Notes: a model not told the origin generated them from the letters alone. A stretch of DNA of 31,063 nt from Rubrimonas sp036770645 (GCA_036770645.1 DAIPIU010000034.1:1-31063); one strand, 5' to 3'. Counted from the first letter of the stretch, positions 1 to 9,197 are shown. Made by a program: numbers and translations.

Positions 1-1166
<1,166 letters not shown>

Positions 1167-1510
1167 GACGGTATCCTGTTCTCCCCGTGCGCGCCGCGGC
1201 CGGTTCGCGCGGCGCGTCCTGCCGGCGTCCGTTGCGGACGTCGCTTCATCGACGCGAGCCGCACCCTAGCAAAGGGGCGCCGTGGCCGCACCGCGACGCA
1301 TCGCGGCGATGCGACGCGGCGTGCGGCGCGGCGGGCGGGCGGCGCGGCCGGGGCCGGCGGCGGCCGGGGGCGCCGCAGCGCGGGACGCGTGGCACAGACC
1401 CGTGCCGCGGCGCAAAACGGCCATTCGTCAAATCCTGTTGCCGGGCGGCGCCGCGCCGCACTACCTTGTGGAAAAGCGCGCCTAGGCGGCTTGCGGGGAG
1501 TGAAACCGAC
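1167..1510. other. divergent intergenic region between phaA and phaR
   Basis: About 344 bases with no convincing gene; the open frames here are short, low-complexity by-products of high GC. It must hold the promoters of both flanking genes. A weak promoter-like pair for phaR is TTGCCG at 1438-1443 and TACCTT at 1462-1467 with an 18-base spacer. PhaR is known to bind its own promoter and PHA genes in other bacteria, so operators are expected here, but I could not point to a clear dyad. Confidence 0.5.
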
Positions 1511-2131
1511 ATGGACGGAACCGATACCGAGCGCGCGGCGCCCATCACGATCAAGAAGTACGCCAACCGCCGGCTCTACAACACCGCCAAAAGCAGCTAC
1601 GTCACCCTCGACCACCTGTCCTCCATGGTGCGCGAGGGCGAGGATTTCGTGGTCTACGACGCCAAGAGCGGCGAGGACATCACCCGCTCGGTGCTGACGC
1701 AGATCATCTTCGAGGAGGAGGCGAAGGGCGCGAGCATGCTGCCGGCGAACTTCCTGCGCCAGATCATCCGCCTCTACGGCGACACGCTGCAGGGGCTCGT
1801 GCCGGGCTATCTCGAGGCGTCGATGGAGACCTTCTCGCGCAATCAGGAAAAGATGCGCGAGCAGGTGCGCGCCACCTGGGGGGCCAACAACCCGGCGCTG
1901 GGGGCCTTCGAGACCATGGCGCGCACCAACATGGAGTGGTTCCAGCGCGCCATGACCATGTTCTCGCCCTACACCGCCGCCGGGCGCATGGAGCAGGCGA
2001 AGTCGCGCGACGCCGAGGCGGCGGCGCCGGCGATCCCCGACCGCGCGACCGCCGACGAGGAGCTCGAGGCGATGAAGACGCGCCTCGCCGACATGCAGCG
2101 CCAGCTCGACAAGATCGCCAGGGGCGGCTGA
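1511..2131 (+). CDS. phaR: polyhydroxyalkanoate synthesis regulator PhaR
   Basis: DNA- and PHB-binding repressor that senses free PHB granules and controls phasin and PHA genes. The protein is 206 residues. The N-terminal PHB accumulation regulatory DNA-binding domain covers about residues 10-72 and contains the hallmark KKYANRRLYNT. It is followed by the PHB_acc segment (LRQIIRLYGDTLQGLVPGYLE), an Ala-rich linker and a short C-terminal helix with coiled-coil character (DEELEAMKTRLADMQRQLDK). The ATG at 1511 is preceded by GCGGGGAG about ten bases upstream. A longer reading from 1187 is non-homologous Arg-rich sequence and was discarded. The gene stands alone on the plus strand, facing purK tail to tail. 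Confidence 0.95.
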   Translation: MDGTDTERAAPITIKKYANRRLYNTAKSSYVTLDHLSSMVREGEDFVVYDAKSGEDITRSVLTQIIFEEEAKGASMLPANFLRQIIRLYGDTLQGLVPGYLEASMETFSRNQEKMREQVRATWGANNPALGAFETMARTNMEWFQRAMTMFSPYTAAGRMEQAKSRDAEAAAPAIPDRATADEELEAMKTRLADMQRQLDKIARGG

Positions 2132-2161
2132 CCCGCCGCCCGCCTCGCCCGGGGGGCGTCG

Positions 2162-2175
2162 CGGGCCGCGGCCCG
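2162..2175. terminator. palindrome between convergent phaR and purK
   Basis: A perfect 14-base palindrome, CGGGCCGCGGCCCG, sits between the stops of two convergent genes, where a shared terminator is expected. It has no loop beyond its own centre and no T tract, so an intrinsic terminator is only a possibility. Confidence 0.25.
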
Positions 2176-2182
2176 GGAACCG

Positions 2183-3274
2183 TCAGGTCGGGGCGCGCCC
2201 GAGCGGGCGCGTCCGCGTCGCGTGCCCCATCTTGCGCCCCGGCCGCGCCTCCGCCTTCCCGTAGAGGTGCAGCGCCGTCCCGGGCTCGGCGGCCAGCCGC
2301 GCCCAGGCATCGGCCTCCGCGCCCAGCAGGTTCTCCATCACCGCGTCGCAATGCCGGCGCGGGTCGCCCAGCGGCCAGCCGCAGGCCGCCCGGATCGCCT
2401 GCCCGAACTGGTCGCAGGCGCAGGCCTCGATGGTCCAGTGGCCGCTGTTGTGCACCCGCGGCGCGATCTCGTTCGCCAGCAGCCGCCCGTCCGGCAGGTG
2501 GAACAGCTCCACCCCCATGACGCCGACATAATCCAGCGCCTCCAGCAGCCCGACCGCCAGCGCCGTCGCCCGCGCGGCCGTCGCCGCGTCGATGGCGGCG
2601 GGGACGGTGCTGCGACGCAGCACGCCGCCTTCGTGCAGGTTCTCGGCCGGGTCGAAGGCGCGCGTCTCGCCGCCCGCGCCCCGCGCCGCGACCACCGAGA
2701 TCTCGCGCGCGAAGGGCACCACGCCCTCCAGGATCGCCGGCGCGCCGCCCAGCGCCGCCCAGGCGGCGGGCAGGTCGGCGGGCCGCGCGACGCGGACCTG
2801 TCCGCGGCCGTCATAGCCCATGCGCCGGGTCTTCAGGATCGCCGCCCCGCCCAGCGCCGCCAGCGCCGCCGCGGCCTCGGCCTCGCTGTCCGCGGGGGCG
2901 AAGGGGGCGGTCCCGGCTCCGGCCCCGACCAGGAACCGCTTCTCCGTCAGCCTGTCCTGCGCCACCGCCAGCGCCCGCGCGCCCGGGCGGACGGGCACGC
3001 GCCGGGCGAGCGCCTCGACCGTCGCGACCGGCACGTTCTCGAACTCCAGCGTCACCGCGTCGACCGAGGCGGCGAAGGCGTCCAGCGCCGCCGCATCGTC
3101 CCAGGCGGCGCGGGTCACGGGCGCGACGTCGGCCGCCGGCGCGTGCGGCGCGGGATCGTAGAGCCGCGCCTTCAGCCCCAGCCGCGCCGCGGCGATGGCG
3201 AGCATCCGCCCGAGCTGCCCCGCGCCGAGGATCCCGACCGTCGAACCGGGCGGCAGCGGCGGCGCCTCAGTCAT
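2183..3274 (-). CDS. purK: N5-carboxyaminoimidazole ribonucleotide synthase
   Basis: ATP- and bicarbonate-dependent carboxylation of 5-aminoimidazole ribonucleotide to N5-CAIR in purine synthesis, feeding PurE. The protein is 363 residues, normal for the family. The N-terminal pre-ATP-grasp domain starts with VGILGAGQLGRMLAIAAARLGL (about residues 13-34). The ATP-grasp domain follows, with KTRRMGYDGRGQ and LEGVVPFAREISVV. The C-terminal part holds the conserved NEIAPRVHNSGHWTIEACACDQFGQ. The start ATG (3272-3274) overlaps the purE stop by eight bases, so the two are translationally coupled. Confidence 0.97.
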   Translation of the reverse strand: MTEAPPLPPGSTVGILGAGQLGRMLAIAAARLGLKARLYDPAPHAPAADVAPVTRAAWDDAAALDAFAASVDAVTLEFENVPVATVEALARRVPVRPGARALAVAQDRLTEKRFLVGAGAGTAPFAPADSEAEAAAALAALGGAAILKTRRMGYDGRGQVRVARPADLPAAWAALGGAPAILEGVVPFAREISVVAARGAGGETRAFDPAENLHEGGVLRRSTVPAAIDAATAARATALAVGLLEALDYVGVMGVELFHLPDGRLLANEIAPRVHNSGHWTIEACACDQFGQAIRAACGWPLGDPRRHCDAVMENLLGAEADAWARLAAEPGTALHLYGKAEARPGRKMGHATRTRPLGRAPT

Positions 3275-3755
3275 CGCCGACCTCCTCGGCCACCGCAGCG
3301 CTCTGCGCCGCCCGCCACGCGTCCAGCCGCGCCGCGAGCGCCGCGTCGGTCGTGGCGATCATGGCGGCGGCCAGCAGCGCGGCATTTGCCGCCCCCGCCT
3401 CGCCGATGGCCAGCGTCCCGACCGGCACGCCGCGGGGCATCTGGACGATGGACAGCAGGCTGTCGAGGCCGGACAGCGCCCGGCTCTGCACCGGCACGCC
3501 CAGCACCGGGACGCGCGTCTTGGCCGCCAGCATCCCCGGCAGATGCGCCGCCCCGCCCGCGCCGGCGATGATGGCGCGCAGCCCGCGCGGCGCGGCGGCC
3601 TCGGCATAGGCGAACAGCCGGTCGGGCGTGCGGTGGGCCGACACCACCCGCGCCTCGTGCGCGATGCCCAGATCGGCCAGAATCGCCGCCGCCGCCCTCA
3701 TGGTCGGCCAGTCCGAGCGGCTGCCCATCACCACGCCCACCAACGGCTCCGCCAT
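3267..3755 (-). CDS. purE: N5-carboxyaminoimidazole ribonucleotide mutase
   Basis: Class I PurE, which rearranges N5-CAIR to CAIR in the purine pathway. The 162-residue protein starts MAEPLVGVVMGSRSDWPTM, the phosphate/nucleotide-binding start typical of PurE. SAHRTP follows, and the AGGAAHLPGM loop comes near residue 75. I chose the ATG at 3753-3755 because the 19 upstream codons have no family similarity. It lies in an operon with purK (overlap of eight bases) and probably with the YdcH-like gene upstream on the same strand. Confidence 0.96.
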   Translation of the reverse strand: MAEPLVGVVMGSRSDWPTMRAAAAILADLGIAHEARVVSAHRTPDRLFAYAEAAAPRGLRAIIAGAGGAAHLPGMLAAKTRVPVLGVPVQSRALSGLDSLLSIVQMPRGVPVGTLAIGEAGAANAALLAAAMIATTDAALAARLDAWRAAQSAAVAEEVGDD

Positions 3756-3840
3756 CGTCCGCCCCCTCCGGCAGGCCGCCCCCGATGCGCGGCGTGCTGC
3801 GGCCGCGAGCATAGGCGCCGCCGGGGGCGGGCGCCATGGG

Positions 3841-3889
3841 GGCCGTGCCCGGCCCGGCCGTCGCGCTGGCCGTGCCCGGCCCGGCCGTC
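3841..3889. repeat. two 22-base direct repeats
   Basis: The 22 bases at 3841-3862 recur exactly at 3868-3889. They are G/C-only apart from two T in each copy and are separated by five bases. The second copy overlaps the stop codon of the YdcH-like gene. The unit lies in the 132-base gap before purE. It may be a simple slippage duplication; no function is visible. Confidence 0.8.
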
Positions 3890-4088
3890 ACGCGATGATG
3901 TCGGGGGTGATCTGGTCCTCGAGCGACTGGATCTCGTCGCGCAGCGCCAGCTTGCGCTTCTTCATCCGACGGACCTCGAGCTGGTCGACATAGGGGGCCG
4001 CCAGCAGCGCGGCGATCTGCGTGTCGAGCGTGCGGTGCTCGGTCTTCAGCGCCGCCAGCCGCGCCCGTTGCGCCAGTTCGCCGTCCAT
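3888..4088 (-). CDS. YdcH family protein (DUF465)
   Basis: Small 66-residue protein starting MDGELAQRARLAALKTEH and ending ITPDIIA. It matches the YdcH/DUF465 pattern of two charged helices in antiparallel coiled-coil style, with the typical DQLEVRRMKKRKLALRDEI core near residues 39-57. Its function in the family is not established. The ATG at 4086-4088 was chosen because everything upstream in frame is unlike the family and is antisense to the S49 peptidase gene. It sits directly upstream of purE on the same strand, 132 bases away. Confidence 0.88.
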   Translation of the reverse strand: MDGELAQRARLAALKTEHRTLDTQIAALLAAPYVDQLEVRRMKKRKLALRDEIQSLEDQITPDIIA

Positions 4089-4227
4089 GCGCAACGCCCC
4101 CTCGTGGTCTCCGCGCCACCGTCGCGAGCATACCGCGGCCCCGGCCGCTTTGGGAACGGCCCGGCGTTGCGCTCGCACCGGCGGCGGCCTATCTGCCGCC
4201 CACCCTGCCAGCAGCGAAAGCCCCCGC
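4089..4227. promoter_or_regulatory. divergent promoter region, ydcH-like/S49 peptidase
   Basis: 139 bases between two divergent starts, so promoters for both directions must lie here. No strong -35/-10 pair stands out. A GCGAAAG element at 4212-4218 may act as a weak ribosome binding site for the peptidase gene. Confidence 0.35.
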
Positions 4228-5046
4228 ATGGCCCTCGGCCTCGACCGCCTCCGCGACGCCCTGAAGCCGCGCCCGCTGGTGTCGGTGCTGCGCCTGACCG
4301 GGGCCATCGGCCTCGGCGGGCCGTTCGGCCGCGGGCTCGACGACGAGGGGCTGGCGCCGCTGATCGAGCGCGCCTTCGCGCCCCGCCGCCTCGCGGCCGT
4401 GGCGCTGGCGGTGAACTCGCCCGGCGGCTCGCCGGCCCAGAGCGCGCTGATCGCGGCGCGCATCCGCGCCCTCGCAGACGAGAAGAAGGTGCCGGTGCTG
4501 GCCTTCGTCGAGGATGTCGCGGCCTCGGGCGGCTACTGGCTGGCCTGCGCGGCCGACGAGATCCACGCCGACGCGAATTCGCTGGTCGGCTCGATCGGCG
4601 TGGTCTCGGCGGGCTTCGGCTTCGTCGACGCCATCGCGCGCCTCGGCGTCGAGCGCCGCGTGCACACGGCCGGCGCGCGCAAGGCGCTGCTCGACCCGTT
4701 CCGCCCCGAGGACCCCGCCGACCTCGACCGGCTGAGGCGCATCCAGCAGGGCGTGCACGAGAATTTCATCGCCCATGTCCGCCGCGCCCGCGGCGACCGC
4801 CTGAAGGGCGACCCCGACGCGCTGTTCTCCGGCGATGTCTGGCTGGGCGCGGAGGCGCAGGCGCTGGGGCTGATCGACGGCATCGGGCGGCTGGCCCCGA
4901 CCATGAAGGCGCGCTTCGGCGACCGCGTGCGCTTCGCCGTCGCCCGCCCGCGGCGCTCGCTGCTGCAGCGGCTGGGCGCGCCGGGGGCCGACGCGCTGCT
5001 GGCGGCGGTCGAGGAGCGCGCGCTCTGGGCGCGCTGGCGGCTGTGA
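4228..5046 (+). CDS. S49 family peptidase (SppA/SohB-like, no signal anchor)
   Basis: Serine protease of family S49 (signal peptide peptidase type), 272 residues. The single catalytic domain has AVNSPGGSPAQSA (about 61-73), the nucleophile loop ASGGYWLACAADEI with Ser100, and VGSIGVVSAGFG. Lys152 lies in HTAGARKALLDPF. The Ser-Lys spacing of 52 equals that of the known Ser147/Lys199 dyad of Bacillus SppA, which supports an active enzyme. Unlike SppA and SohB it has no N-terminal membrane segment, so it is predicted cytoplasmic. The start at 4228 (MALGLDRLRDALKPRP) fits the family; the longer frame from 4021 runs through the divergent promoter and the antisense gene. Confidence 0.9.
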   Translation: MALGLDRLRDALKPRPLVSVLRLTGAIGLGGPFGRGLDDEGLAPLIERAFAPRRLAAVALAVNSPGGSPAQSALIAARIRALADEKKVPVLAFVEDVAASGGYWLACAADEIHADANSLVGSIGVVSAGFGFVDAIARLGVERRVHTAGARKALLDPFRPEDPADLDRLRRIQQGVHENFIAHVRRARGDRLKGDPDALFSGDVWLGAEAQALGLIDGIGRLAPTMKARFGDRVRFAVARPRRSLLQRLGAPGADALLAAVEERALWARWRL

Positions 5047-5110
5047 GTGGCGGAAGGGCCGGTCGGGCGGGATCGGGGTTTTCGGGTTCGCGACGGGCCG
5101 GGGGGCGCGC

Positions 5111-6067
5111 ATGGACTGGTTGATGACCGCGGTGGGCCTCGCGGCGCTGGTGGGCGCGGGGGATGCGCTTGTGAAGGGCGCGGTGGCGCTCAGCCTGCGG
5201 CTGGGCCTGTCGGCGCTGTTCGTCGGGCTTACGGTGGTCGGCTTCGGCACCTCGGCACCCGAGCTGCTCGTCAACATCAAGGCGGCGCTCGCCGATGCCG
5301 ACGCCATCGCCTTCGGCAACATCGTCGGCTCGAACATCTGCAACGTGCTGCTGGTGCTGGGCCTGCCGGCGCTGATCGCGCCCATCGACCCCGCGGGCTG
5401 CGACACGCGCCGCAGCTGGATCACCATGATGGCGGCCTCCGTCCTGTTCATCGCGCTCGCCTTCCTCGGGCCGCTGACCTGGTGGCACGGGCTCGTCCTT
5501 CTGGCGGGCCTCGGCTGGATGCTGGCCGACCAGTTCCGCGACGCGCGCCGTGCCGCCGTCGCGAAGTCCGAGGCGGAGCTGCTGGCCGAGATCGAGGATG
5601 CCGACCCCTCCATGCCCGGCTGGAAGATCGCCGCCTTCCTCGGCGCGGGCCTCGTCGGGCTGCCGCTCGGCGCGCATTTCCTGATCGAGGGCGCGCGCGG
5701 CATCGCGCTGTCCTTCGGCGTCGGCGAGGCCGCCATCGGCCTGACCCTCGTGGCGATCGGCACCTCGCTGCCGGAGCTGATCACCAGCGTCGTGGCGGCG
5801 GTCAAGCGCCATTCCGAGGTGGCGCTGGGCAACGTCATCGGCTCCAACATGTTCAACCTGCTGGGCATCATGGGCGTAACGTCGCTCATCTCGCCGCTGA
5901 CGCCGCCGCCCAAGTTCCTCGTGTTCGACTTCTGGTTCATGCTCGCGACCTCCGCGCTGCTCTGGGTCGCGGTCTACCCGCAGCGCGTCATCGGCCGGCT
6001 GGAAGGGGCGGCGCTGCTCTTGATCTATCTCGGCTACGCCTATTTCGCGCTTGCCACGCGCCTCTAG
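5111..6067 (+). CDS. calcium/sodium antiporter (CaCA family, YrbG-like)
   Basis: Inner-membrane cation:cation exchanger of 318 residues with about ten predicted membrane segments. It shows the two inverted alpha repeats of the CaCA family. Repeat one has GFGTSAPELLVNIKAAL and GNIVGSNICNVLLVLG (near residues 45-90). Repeat two has AIGTSLPELITSVVAAV and GNVIGSNMFNLLGIMG (near 215-260). The Glu in each SAPEL/SLPEL motif is the expected ion ligand. A hydrophilic loop of about 30 residues (EAELLAEIEDADPSM) separates the halves. It lies 64 bases after the peptidase gene and 30 before the SDR gene, all on one strand. The ion preference cannot be read from sequence. Confidence 0.94.
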   Translation: MDWLMTAVGLAALVGAGDALVKGAVALSLRLGLSALFVGLTVVGFGTSAPELLVNIKAALADADAIAFGNIVGSNICNVLLVLGLPALIAPIDPAGCDTRRSWITMMAASVLFIALAFLGPLTWWHGLVLLAGLGWMLADQFRDARRAAVAKSEAELLAEIEDADPSMPGWKIAAFLGAGLVGLPLGAHFLIEGARGIALSFGVGEAAIGLTLVAIGTSLPELITSVVAAVKRHSEVALGNVIGSNMFNLLGIMGVTSLISPLTPPPKFLVFDFWFMLATSALLWVAVYPQRVIGRLEGAALLLIYLGYAYFALATRL

Positions 6068-6097
6068 GCGCGTCCGCCCGCCACGGAGAGACCGCCC

Positions 6098-6883
6098 ATG
6101 ACCCCCGGCGCCGCCCTCGTCACCGGCGCAGCGCGCCGCCTCGGCCGCGCCATGGCGCTCGACCTCGCCGCGCAGGGCTGGGACGTGGCCGTTCACTACG
6201 CGGGCTCCGCCGCCGACGCCGCGGCCACCGTGGCCGAGGCCCGCGCCTTCGGCGTGCGGGCCGAGGCCCTGCGCGCCGACCTGCTCGACCATGCCGAGAC
6301 CGCCGGCCTCGTCGCGGCCGCCTCCGCCGCGCTGGGCCGCCCGCTGACGCTGCTGGTCAACAACGCCTCGATCTTCGAGCGGGACTCGATCGAGGACGCG
6401 ACCCGCGAAAGCTGGGACCGCCACATCGACAGCAACCTCTGGGCGCCGTTCAGGCTGACGCAGGATTTCGCGGCGCAGGCCCCGGCCGTGCTGGCGGACG
6501 CGGAGGGGCTGCCGCTGGCCTCGGCCTGCGTGGTCAACATGATCGACCAGCGGGTGTGGAAGCCGACGCCGGCCTTCATGACCTACACCATCGCCAAGAT
6601 GGGCCTCTGGGCCTTCACCCGCACCGCCGCCCAGGCGCTCGCCCCGCGCATCCGCGTCAACGCCATCGGCCCCGGCCCGACCATGCAGGGCCCGCGGCAG
6701 GCGGCCGAGCATTTCGCGCGCCAGCGCGCCGCGACCATCCTGCGCCGCGGCGCGGGGCCGGCCGACATCGTGGCGGCGCTGCGCTACATCCTCGCCGCCC
6801 CGGCGCTGACCGGCCAGATGCTGGCCATCGACGGCGGCCAGCATCTGGCCTGGGAGACGCCCGACGTGTTCAGCGGCGAATAG
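6098..6883 (+). CDS. SDR family oxidoreductase, pteridine-reductase-like
   Basis: NADPH-dependent short-chain dehydrogenase of 261 residues. The cofactor motif is TGAARRLG (residues 9-16), with Arg in the place typical of pteridine reductases, followed by LLVNNAS near 86-91. The active site reads NMIDQ, with Asp150, then Tyr163 and Lys167 in YTIAK. In ordinary SDRs the residue 13 before Tyr is Ser; here it is Asp. This matches the Asp-Tyr-Lys arrangement and spacing of PTR1 (Asp181/Tyr194/Lys198). A dihydropteridine or dihydrofolate reductase of the FolM/PTR1 kind is therefore the best guess. The start is the ATG at 6098, preceded by ACGGAGAG. It ends 353 bases before uvrC. Confidence 0.9.
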   Translation: MTPGAALVTGAARRLGRAMALDLAAQGWDVAVHYAGSAADAAATVAEARAFGVRAEALRADLLDHAETAGLVAAASAALGRPLTLLVNNASIFERDSIEDATRESWDRHIDSNLWAPFRLTQDFAAQAPAVLADAEGLPLASACVVNMIDQRVWKPTPAFMTYTIAKMGLWAFTRTAAQALAPRIRVNAIGPGPTMQGPRQAAEHFARQRAATILRRGAGPADIVAALRYILAAPALTGQMLAIDGGQHLAWETPDVFSGE

Positions 6884-7152
6884 GACCAAGGTCCAGTTGC
6901 AATCGGCGCGCGAGCGGTGATTCGCCGGCGGCGGGGATGGAGGCCGGGGCGTGTTTTCCACTTGACGAAAGCCAGTCTCCTTAACGTCGCATCACTGTCT
7001 TGATTCGCATCCCTGCCCCCCCGGTCCTTCGCCCGGATTATTTTTCACCAATGCAATCAACGCCTTGACTATGTTGCATAATTATTCATCAATTCCGAGA
7101 TGGGCTTGCGGGAGCGACGAAATCCGTGGCCTCCCACAATCCATCGACAGAG

Positions 7153-7161
7153 TTATCCACA
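7153..7161 (+). promoter_or_regulatory. DnaA-box-like sequence
   Basis: TTATCCACA is an exact match to the strong DnaA box. It lies about 75 bases before the uvrC start, at the edge of the AT-rich stretch. I found no second box nearby, and dnaA/dnaN are not in the window, so it is more likely a regulatory DnaA site or chance than an origin. Confidence 0.4.
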
Positions 7162-7226
7162 GAACCGGGGGATTGTATCGGCCTTGCAGGAAAGACCGCG
7201 CTGGGCTAGCGCGCCGAAGGTGAGTC

Positions 7227-7231
7227 GGAGG
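7227..7231 (+). promoter_or_regulatory. ribosome binding site deciding the uvrC start
   Basis: GGAGG ends five bases before a GTG at 7237. The GTG at 7231 overlaps this site and could not use it, so 7237 is the favoured start. Confidence 0.6.
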
Positions 7232-7236
7232 TGACG

Positions 7237-9141
7237 GTGACCGTTAACGATCCGGAAAGGATTGGCTTCGAGGAGGAGGGCGCGGGTTTCGACTCCGCCC
7301 CGCCCGCGGGCGCGGCGGTGATCCGCGGCTACCTGCCCAGCCTGCCCGACCGTCCGGGCGTCTACCGCATGCTCGATGCGCGGTCCGCCGTCCTCTATGT
7401 CGGCAAGGCGCGGTCGCTGCGAAAGCGCGTGGCCAACTACGCCAACCCCACTGGCCATTCGGCGCGCATCGGGCGGATGATCGCCGCCACCGCCTCGATG
7501 ATGTTCGTCACCACGGAGACGGAGACCGAGGCGCTGCTGCTCGAGGCCAACCTCATCAAGCAGCTCAAGCCGCACTTCAACGTGCTGCTGCGCGACGACA
7601 AGAGCTTCCCGCACATCCTGATCGGCGGCGAGCACGCCTTCCCCCAGCTGCGCAAGCACCGCGGGATCAAGGCCGGCAGGGGCCGCTATTTCGGCCCCTT
7701 CGCCAGCGCGGGCGCGGTCAACCGCACCATCAACACGCTGCAGAAGGCGTTCCTGCTGCGCACCTGCCGCGACTCGATGTTCGAGAACCGCACCCGGCCC
7801 TGCCTGCTGCACCAGATCCGGCGCTGCTGCGCCCCCTGCGTGGGGCTGGTGTCGCGCGAGGACTACGCCGCGCTCGAGGAGGACGCGATCCGCTTCCTCG
7901 AGGGGCGCTCGACCCGCATCCAGGAGGGGCTGGCCGCGGAGATGCGCGAGGCCGCCGCCGCCATGGAGTTCGAGCGCGCCGCCGCCCTGCGCGACCGCAT
8001 CCGCGCCCTGACTGCGGTCCAGACCAACCAGGACGTGAACCCCGAGAGCGTCGAGGAGGCCGACGTGGTGGCCCTGCACCAGGAGGGCGGGCAGGCCTGC
8101 GTGCAGGTGTTCTTCTTCCGCGCACACCAGAACTGGGGCAACCGCGCCTATTTCCCCCGGACCGGGGCGGGGGCGGAGCCGGAGGAGATCCTCGCCGCCT
8201 TCCTGGGCCAGTTCTACGGCGACAAGGCCCCGCCGCCGCTGATCCTGCTGTCGCACGATTTGCCCGAGGCGGCGCTGATCGGCGAGGCGCTGTCGATCAG
8301 CGCCGGGCGCAAGGTGGCGCTCGCGACGCCCAAGCGCGGCGAGAAGAAAGATCTGGTGGGCCACGCCCTGCGCAACGCCCGCGAAAGCCTCGCGCGCAAG
8401 ATGGCCGAATCGGCCTCCCAGGCGAAGCTGCTGGAGTCGCTCGCCGACGCCTTCGGGCTGGAGGCCCCGCCGTCGCGGATCGAGGTCTACGACAACTCGC
8501 ACATCATGGGCACCAACGCCGTCGGCGCGATGGTCGTCGCCGGGCCGGACGGCTTCGTGAAGTCGCACTACCGCAAGTTCACCATCCGGCAGGCCGAGGC
8601 CGCGGGCGATGATTTCGCCATGATGCGCGAGGTGCTGACCCGCCGCTTCACCCGGCTGCTGAAGGAGGATCCCGACCGCGACAGGGGCGACTGGCCCGAC
8701 CTCGTGCTGATCGACGGCGGCGCCGGGCAGGTCTCGGCCGCGGCCGCGGCGCTGGAGGAGCTCGGCGTCGAGGACGTCGCGCTGGTCGGCGTCGCCAAGG
8801 GCGTGGACCGCGACGCGGGCAAGGAGGAGTTCCACATCCCCGGCCGCCGCGCCTTCGCCCTGCCGCACCGCGACCCGACGCTCTATTTCGTGCAGCGGCT
8901 GCGCGATGAGGCCCACCGCTTCGCCATCGGCGCCCACCGCCAGAAGCGCGCCAAGGCCGCCACCGCCACCCCGCTCGACGAGGTCCCCGGCGTCGGCCCC
9001 GCCCGCAAGCGCGCGCTGCTCGCCCACTTCGGCTCCGCCAAGGCGGTAGGCCGGGCGGGCGTGGACGACCTGATGGCCGTGGAGGGCGTCAACCGCGCGA
9101 CGGCGGAGGCGATCTACGCCTTCTTCCACGGCGCGGGGTGA
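7237..9141 (+). CDS. uvrC: excinuclease ABC subunit C
   Basis: Nucleotide excision repair nuclease that makes both incisions around a lesion in complex with UvrB and damaged DNA. The protein is 634 residues from the GTG at 7237. The N-terminal GIY-YIG nuclease domain has GVY at 41-43, YVGKARSLRKRV at 54-65 and the catalytic Glu in ALLLEANLIK near 103. The cysteine cluster RPCLLHQIRRCCAPC and a UVR/UvrB-binding segment (MEFERAAALRDRIRAL) follow. The C-terminal RNase H-like nuclease has EVYDNSHIMGTNAVGAMV, LIDGGAGQ and DEAHRFAIGAHR. A tandem helix-hairpin-helix ends the protein. In related genomes uvrC is often followed by pgsA and molybdopterin genes (recalled, not checked); here a HTH-PIN pair follows instead. 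Confidence 0.97.
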   Translation: MTVNDPERIGFEEEGAGFDSAPPAGAAVIRGYLPSLPDRPGVYRMLDARSAVLYVGKARSLRKRVANYANPTGHSARIGRMIAATASMMFVTTETETEALLLEANLIKQLKPHFNVLLRDDKSFPHILIGGEHAFPQLRKHRGIKAGRGRYFGPFASAGAVNRTINTLQKAFLLRTCRDSMFENRTRPCLLHQIRRCCAPCVGLVSREDYAALEEDAIRFLEGRSTRIQEGLAAEMREAAAAMEFERAAALRDRIRALTAVQTNQDVNPESVEEADVVALHQEGGQACVQVFFFRAHQNWGNRAYFPRTGAGAEPEEILAAFLGQFYGDKAPPPLILLSHDLPEAALIGEALSISAGRKVALATPKRGEKKDLVGHALRNARESLARKMAESASQAKLLESLADAFGLEAPPSRIEVYDNSHIMGTNAVGAMVVAGPDGFVKSHYRKFTIRQAEAAGDDFAMMREVLTRRFTRLLKEDPDRDRGDWPDLVLIDGGAGQVSAAAAALEELGVEDVALVGVAKGVDRDAGKEEFHIPGRRAFALPHRDPTLYFVQRLRDEAHRFAIGAHRQKRAKAATATPLDEVPGVGPARKRALLAHFGSAKAVGRAGVDDLMAVEGVNRATAEAIYAFFHGAG

Positions 9142-9179
9142 AGAGTTTCCCGCGCCGCGACGGAGCGTAAACGGTTTTC

Positions 9180-9197
9180 CGAATATTTCGAATATTG
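9180..9197. repeat. adjacent 9-base direct repeats upstream of HTH gene
   Basis: CGAATATTT (9180-9188) is followed directly by CGAATATTG (9189-9197). This short AT-rich tandem lies in the only intergenic space before the HTH-PIN pair. Position and symmetry (each contains the palindrome AATATT) suit an operator for an autoregulating antitoxin, but this is inference. Confidence 0.4.

Larger units (their letters stand above)
6884..7236. other. AT-rich intergenic region before uvrC
   Basis: 353 bases without a gene. The part from about 6955 to 7165 is strikingly AT-rich against the surroundings. It includes a TTGACT hexamer (7065-7070), an imperfect palindrome TGCATAATTATTCA (7075-7088) and a perfect DnaA-box sequence (7153-7161). 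It probably carries the uvrC promoter. A small RNA or a replication-related element is possible, but nothing more specific can be supported. No CDS with family similarity is visible on either strand. Confidence 0.6.

Noticed and set aside
6884..7236. Chromosomal origin of replication
   Set aside because: There is only one DnaA box, dnaA/dnaN/gidA-type neighbours are absent, and GC skew cannot be judged in a window this size. It is kept only as a regulatory possibility.
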